Shown: positions 13,844 through 17,671 of the stretch, piece by piece
Layout: every line of letters starts with the position of its first letter
How positions within the stretch are numbered: position 1 is the first letter of the stretch
Origin: JAAYJM01 sp964498585
GTDB taxonomy: Bacteria; Bacteroidota; Ignavibacteria; Kapaibacteriales; UBA2268
Length of the DNA stretch: 17,671 nucleotides
Direction of reading: 5' to 3'
Assembly: GCA_964498585.1 (NCBI GenBank)
Contig: CAZCHH010000066.1
Span: 1 to 17,671, forward strand
Notes under the pieces: generated by a model
Database searches by the model: none
The model's input: the letters and a program-made list of their open reading frames with translations, nothing else
Told to the model about the DNA's origin: nothing
Translations under genes and position numbers: made by a program

Positions 13844-13978
13844 TCCTTTTGCTAATAAAATCATTATAATTGTATGTTATACATATAGTTACGCATTAAA
13901 AAAGTCAAATTAGTTCATTAGGAGTATCAACAAAGCAAACAACTTTGAATCCTTCTTATTTTCTGATAAACAAACAGA

Positions 13979-14509
13979 TTAGTTCTTAAAGCAAAGCTCA
14001 TTATATTCAAGAATTTCGAGTGGTTTTTCTTTAGAAAGAAAAAGGATTGAAGCAGCAATAGATTCGAGAGAGTCATCGCTAAAAGTTAGGATTGTATTAC
14101 TTTCAATTTCATCTGGTGAAATTTGATTATTGAAAATTAAGCTAATAGAGGGTTTTTTTTGGGAAAGCGGTTTAATAATTTTGTTAAAAGTAGCCACTAA
14201 TTCTTTTAAAGATTCATTTGAATTTGAATTATGAAGGAAAAGAAAAATGCAAACATCGGCGCTTAAAGTTGCATTGCAAAGCGAAAGAATATCATTATGA
14301 CCAATTTTTTTATCTATAAAACCAAAATCGCAATTATTTAAAATTGCTTCTGCTAAATAGGTAAAAAATTGGGCTCCTTTTTCAAAGCTGAAATTGTCAA
14401 TGAAAGCAAATCCAGCAATATTCAATTCCTCATTTATTGGTAGGATATGATTATCACCAAAAATTTTTACCTGATTAAGAATATTCTTTAAAGCGTCATT
14501 ATTATTCAT
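13979..14509 (-). CDS. Uncharacterised 176-residue protein, partner of the TPR gene
   Basis: No family recognised. There is no signal peptide and no membrane helix. Alternating strands and helices are suggested by I-A-G-F-A-F-I-D (about 31-38), D-V-C-I-F-L-F-L-H (about 90-98) and S-I-S-L-I-F-N-N (about 121-128), each followed by a helical stretch. This is the pattern of an alpha/beta sandwich such as a Rossmann or receiver-like fold, though no phosphate-binding loop or phospho-acceptor motif is evident. Cysteines at about 55, 77, 91 and 173 do not form a metal motif. It starts 12 bases after the stop codon of the TPR gene on the same strand, so the two are almost certainly one transcript. A cytoplasmic partner beside a secreted TPR protein is odd, and a role cannot be inferred. 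It is convergent with the radical SAM gene. Confidence 0.7.
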   Translation of the reverse strand: MNNNDALKNILNQVKIFGDNHILPINEELNIAGFAFIDNFSFEKGAQFFTYLAEAILNNCDFGFIDKKIGHNDILSLCNATLSADVCIFLFLHNSNSNESLKELVATFNKIIKPLSQKKPSISLIFNNQISPDEIESNTILTFSDDSLESIAASILFLSKEKPLEILEYNELCFKN

Positions 14510-14521
14510 TTCATTATTTTT

Positions 14522-15160
14522 TTATTGTTCAGACATTTCTTTTTTAATTTCATTTAAAAGGCGTTCTGCTTCACTTCTTAAATGATGATTATTTGGCGAC
14601 AAATCAAGAAATCGTTGTAAGAAAGTAATTGCATCATTATATTTTTTTTCTATTCTGTGAATAATTCCAATTCCATATATTGCTCTTAAATCGTCTGGAT
14701 TTATCTTAAGTACTGAATTATAATTGTTAATAGCATCTGCATAGTTTTCGCAGTAATAATGAGTCAGTGCAAGAAGATAGTAATAATCAATATTTTTTGA
14801 AGATAGTCCTATTGCTAAATTTAGATGAGAGATAGCATCTTTATAATAACCTAAATAGCACTCCGATAAAGCACAGCTGTAGTAATAATCAGGAATAAGA
14901 TTTTTTAATTTAATTGCATTTTTAAAATCTGCTATTGCTTTTTTATATTCTTTTAATTCAGAATAACAAAGTCCCCTGTTATAATAAACATCACTGTTAT
15001 TTTTTAAAAGCTCTAGAGTTTTAGTAAAATTTTCGATAGCAAGTGAATAATTTTTTTTATTCATTTCCTCTAAAGCTACTTGATAAACGCTTTCTGTTTG
15101 AGCAGTTACAAAGTTACCTAAAAAAAATACTATTAAAAAAAGGAAGTAAAATTTTCTCAT
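14522..15160 (-). CDS. Secreted tetratricopeptide-repeat protein
   Basis: A periplasmic or surface scaffold for protein-protein contacts. A Sec signal peptide is clear: M-R-K-F, hydrophobic residues 4-18 and cleavage after V-T-A (residue 20) before Gln. The rest is about five to six TPR units of roughly 34 residues. Recognisable unit signatures include Y-x-x-A-x-E-x-x-x-K-K-N-Y-x-x-A-I-E-x-F, D-V-Y-Y-N-R-G-L-C-Y-x-E-L-K-E-Y-K-K-A-I-A-D-F, then C-Y-L-G-Y-Y-K-D-A-I-x-x-L, H-Y-Y-C-E-N-Y-A-D-A-I-N-N-Y and I-E-K-K-Y-N-D-A-I-x-F-L. A charged helix caps the C-terminus. TPR proteins are too general for a specific role. It is the first gene of a two-gene unit with the 176-residue protein and is divergent from the M3 peptidase gene (178-base gap). 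212 residues, intact. Confidence 0.85.
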   Translation of the reverse strand: MRKFYFLFLIVFFLGNFVTAQTESVYQVALEEMNKKNYSLAIENFTKTLELLKNNSDVYYNRGLCYSELKEYKKAIADFKNAIKLKNLIPDYYYSCALSECYLGYYKDAISHLNLAIGLSSKNIDYYYLLALTHYYCENYADAINNYNSVLKINPDDLRAIYGIGIIHRIEKKYNDAITFLQRFLDLSPNNHHLRSEAERLLNEIKKEMSEQ

Positions 15161-15291
15161 AATTACAACTAAAAAAATTAAAAAATGGAAATATCCTGAA
15201 TCTTAATCACATAATTTCCGTTTAATATTATAACGATTATATTTAACTATAATTGCTAATAAACTTTTATAAAATTTTTTTTATGTAGTTC

Positions 15292-15322
15292 TTTGTAAGT
15301 TGTCAAATTTTTGTTATCTTTA
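15292..15322 (+). promoter_or_regulatory. Bacteroidota-type promoter for the M3 peptidase gene
   Basis: TTTG at 15292-15295, 19 bases, then TATCTTTA at 15315-15322 (seven of eight to TAnnTTTG, including the spacers). Transcription should begin near 15328. That would leave only about 11 bases before the ATG at 15339 but about 35 before the ATG at 15363, and so favours the later start. Confidence 0.6.
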
Positions 15323-15362
15323 ATTTCATAAAAAAGTTATGTTTAATAAAATAAAAAAAATT

Positions 15363-17471
15363 ATGAAAAATCAAAATTTAATTCAAATCATATTATTATC
15401 AATAATATTATTAATACCATTAAAAGCATGCAATATGAAAGAAGAAAATCCTTTTTTTACGGAGTATAAGACTCCATTTCAGGTGCCGCCTTTTGAAAAA
15501 ATAAAGATAGAGCATTATGTTCCGGCTTTTAAAGAAGGAATGAACCAGCAGAAAGAAGAAATTGATGCTATAGTAAGCAAAAAGGAAGCTCCCAACTTCA
15601 ACAATACAATTGAAGCATTAGAGTATAGTGGCGAATTATTAAACAAAGTTTCTGAAGTGTTTTACAATATGAATTCTGCTTATACTAATCCCGAAATTCA
15701 AGCCATCGCAAAAGATGTTGCTCCTATGCTTTCAAAGCATAGTGATGATATAATGCTTAATCCAGAACTTTTTGCCAGAGTCAAAGAAGTATATCAGAAA
15801 AAAAATGAATTCCAACTAAACTCTGAACAAATGAGATTACTCGAAGAAACATATAAAAGTTTCATTCGTTCAGGAGCAAATTTATCTTTAGAGCAACAGG
15901 ATGAACTGAGAAAAATTAATCAGGAGCTTTCTGTTTTAACTCTGAAATTTGGTGAAAACATCTTAGCAGAAACTAATAAATTCAAATTAGAATTAAATAC
16001 TGAAGATGAACTTGCAGGGCTTCCAGAAGCTATTGTTGGTGCTGCAAAACAAGCTTCCAAAGATAATGGTGGTCAAGGTTATTTATTTACTTTGCATAAC
16101 CCAAGTGTTATGCCTTTCCTGCAATATTCGATGGTTCGCGAAAACAGAGAAAAAATGTTTAATGCATATTCAATGAGAGGAAATAATGGCGATGAATTTG
16201 ATAATAAAGAAATAATCAACAAAATTGTAAATCTTCGGATTAGAAAAGCTAATTTGCTCGGATATTCCAGCCATTCAGATTTCGTTCTCGAAGAAAGTAT
16301 GGCTAAAAAGCCATTAAATGTATATAAACTTTTGAATGAAATTTGGGAAGCAGCTTTGCCGGTTACTCATCAGGAATTAGCTGAACTCAATAATATTGCT
16401 TCTAGAGAGAATAAAAATTTTGATTTCAAACCTTACGACTGGAGATTTTATGCCGAAAAATTAAGAAAAGAAAAATACAATCTTGACGAAGAGGAGTTAA
16501 GACCTTATTTTGAACTCAGTAATGTCAGAGAAGGTATTTTTTATTTAGCTAATAAACTATATGGAATTAGTTTTGTTGAGCGAAAAGACATACCAAAATA
16601 TCATCCTGATGTTGTTGTTTTTGAAGTTTTAGACGAGGACAAAAGCCATTTAGGTATTTTATATATGGATTTCTTCCCAAGAGAAAGCAAACGTGGTGGT
16701 GCCTGGATGAGCGATTTTAGACCTCAATACATTAAAGAAGGGAAAATGATTAACCCTGTTATTTCTATTGTTTGTAATTTTTCTAAACCAACCGCAGACC
16801 AGCCATCTTTGCTTACTTTCGACGAAGTAACTACTTTCTTCCATGAATTCGGACATGCACTTCATGGATTGCTTTCAAAATGCACCTATCGCAGTTTATC
16901 CGGCACTAATGTCCCTAGAGATTTCGTTGAATTACCATCTCAAATTATGGAAAATTGGGCTGCCGAACCCGAATTGCTAAAAGTTTATGCTAAACATTAT
17001 CAAACAAATCAGATTATCCCTGATGATTTGATTAATAAAATAATTAATAGTCAGCATTTCAATCAGGGATTTGCAACTACAGAATATCTTGCTGCGTCTT
17101 TCTTAGATATGGCTTACCATACATTGATTAAAACTCAGGAAATTGAAATTGATGCTTTTGAAAATAAAATATTAGACAGCTTGGGATTAATTCCTCAGAT
17201 TATTTCACGCTACCGTAGCACTTATTTCAATCATATTTTCAGTGGTGGTTATTCGTCAGGATATTATAGCTATATCTGGTCTGAAGTTCTTGATTCTGAT
17301 GCTTTCCAAGCTTTTAAAGAAAATGGGATTTTCGACAAGCAAACCGGTGAATCTTTCAGAAAAAATATTTTAGAAAAAGGTTATACCGATGACCCAATGA
17401 CTCTTTATATTAATTTTAGAGGTAAAGAGCCAAGCATTGAACCTTTACTTATTAAACGGGGATTGAGATAA
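15363..17471 (+). CDS. dcp: M3A zinc peptidase lipoprotein, peptidyl-dipeptidase Dcp-like
   Basis: A metallopeptidase of the thimet/oligopeptidase family that trims dipeptides from the C-termini of short peptides. Its lipoprotein signal (M-K-N-Q-N-L, hydrophobic core, then L-K-A-C) places it in the envelope. An upstream ATG at 15339 would add eight residues; promoter spacing and the usual signal length favour 15363. From that start the zinc site is H494-E495-F-G-H498 in F-F-H-E-F-G-H-A-L-H-G, and the third ligand is E523 in F-V-E-L-P-S-Q, 29 residues after the first His as in E. coli Dcp. Nearby Y-x-D-F-F-P-R and the C-terminal G-Y-S-S-G-Y-Y-S-Y-x-W are further family signatures (substrate-binding region). 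About 702 residues is normal for a Dcp with an anchor. Single-gene transcript with its own promoter and terminator. Distinguishing Dcp from oligopeptidase A rests on overall likeness. Confidence 0.93.
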   Translation: MKNQNLIQIILLSIILLIPLKACNMKEENPFFTEYKTPFQVPPFEKIKIEHYVPAFKEGMNQQKEEIDAIVSKKEAPNFNNTIEALEYSGELLNKVSEVFYNMNSAYTNPEIQAIAKDVAPMLSKHSDDIMLNPELFARVKEVYQKKNEFQLNSEQMRLLEETYKSFIRSGANLSLEQQDELRKINQELSVLTLKFGENILAETNKFKLELNTEDELAGLPEAIVGAAKQASKDNGGQGYLFTLHNPSVMPFLQYSMVRENREKMFNAYSMRGNNGDEFDNKEIINKIVNLRIRKANLLGYSSHSDFVLEESMAKKPLNVYKLLNEIWEAALPVTHQELAELNNIASRENKNFDFKPYDWRFYAEKLRKEKYNLDEEELRPYFELSNVREGIFYLANKLYGISFVERKDIPKYHPDVVVFEVLDEDKSHLGILYMDFFPRESKRGGAWMSDFRPQYIKEGKMINPVISIVCNFSKPTADQPSLLTFDEVTTFFHEFGHALHGLLSKCTYRSLSGTNVPRDFVELPSQIMENWAAEPELLKVYAKHYQTNQIIPDDLINKIINSQHFNQGFATTEYLAASFLDMAYHTLIKTQEIEIDAFENKILDSLGLIPQIISRYRSTYFNHIFSGGYSSGYYSYIWSEVLDSDAFQAFKENGIFDKQTGESFRKNILEKGYTDDPMTLYINFRGKEPSIEPLLIKRGLR

Positions 17472-17491
17472 ATTTTTCCTTTCTTAAGTTG

Positions 17492-17532
17492 AAAAAACTT
17501 TCCATAAATCTGAAATTTATGGAAAGTTTTTT
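17492..17532 (+). terminator. Rho-independent terminator after the M3 peptidase gene
   Basis: An 18-bp stem (17492-17509 pairing with 17515-17532) around the loop CTGAA, running AAAAAACTTTCCATAAAT on the left. The right arm ends in a run of eight T. Because the left arm starts with A residues, it could work on both strands. It is 20 bases past the stop codon. Confidence 0.88.
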
Positions 17533-17595
17533 TTAATTTACCTGAACAAAACACCAGAACTCATACTCCCTCGTAGTTTCTTATATCGTAGTTTT

Positions 17596-17671
17596 GTCAT
17601 TTCGAACCCCACGATAAAGGAAGACCTTTATTGAAATGGAGATGACATCAATTAACACAGTCATTCTGAAC
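17596..17671. repeat. GTCATT-headed palindromic elements at the window end
   Basis: GTCATTTCGA (17596-17605) starts an element containing the hairpin ATAAAGG-AAGA-CCTTTAT (17614-17631) and GGAGATGACA (17638-17647). A further GTCATTCTGAAC begins at 17660 and is cut by the window edge; it matches the head of 11378-11403. Confidence 0.7.

Noticed and set aside
13652..13864. Minus-strand open frame over the palindrome after the radical SAM gene
   Set aside because: It reads through the perfect palindrome and the antisense of the radical SAM 3' end, with repeated low-complexity residues.

Overview
The window is AT-rich. It carries 12 intact protein genes, one frame-broken gene and an unusual load of small intergenic palindromes and tandem repeats. 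Three promoters match the Bacteroidota-type sigma pattern (TTTG, about 20 bases, TAnnTTTG). Most genes lack a clear Shine-Dalgarno site, and several products are lipoproteins or have Sec signals. Together with NuoJ, an HAE1-type RND pump and a Dcp-type M3 lipoprotein peptidase, this suggests the Bacteroidota/Chlorobi/Ignavibacteria group; an uncultivated Ignavibacteria- or Kapabacteria-like genome is my inference. No rRNA, tRNA, CRISPR array or transposase was found.

Layout. 1-1780 (minus): nuoJ, ending against a 7-base tandem repeat, and a membrane GT2 glycosyltransferase. 1848-3194 (plus): a MATE exporter. 3342-4474 (minus): a beta-class DNA methyltransferase followed by what looks like its restriction endonuclease, broken by a one-base frameshift. 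5042-9779 (plus): an RND efflux pair (membrane fusion protein and inner-membrane pump) split by a 598-base gap that holds one palindromic element inserted inside another. 9780-10511: interspersed palindromes, then a 21-base phased repeat array ending at the promoter of an unrecognised 236-residue gene (10512-11222). 11532-12050 (minus): a thioredoxin-fold lipoprotein. 12624-13715 (plus): a radical SAM/SPASM protein. 13979-15160 (minus): a secreted TPR protein and an unrecognised 176-residue protein, probably one transcript. 15363-17471 (plus): an M3 peptidyl-dipeptidase lipoprotein with a strong terminator.

The genes do not form one pathway. The functional units are the RND pair, the R-M pair and the TPR/176-residue pair. 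The most distinctive content is non-coding: (1) a 283-bp element with 20-bp perfect terminal inverted repeats lies inside a pre-existing 35-bp inverted repeat, whose uninterrupted partner arm lets the empty site be reconstructed; (2) a 21-bp phased array sits just upstream of an orphan gene; (3) REP-like double hairpins occur in most intergenic gaps, with paired substitutions that keep the stems; (4) the stop codons of three genes lie in or beside short tandem repeats.
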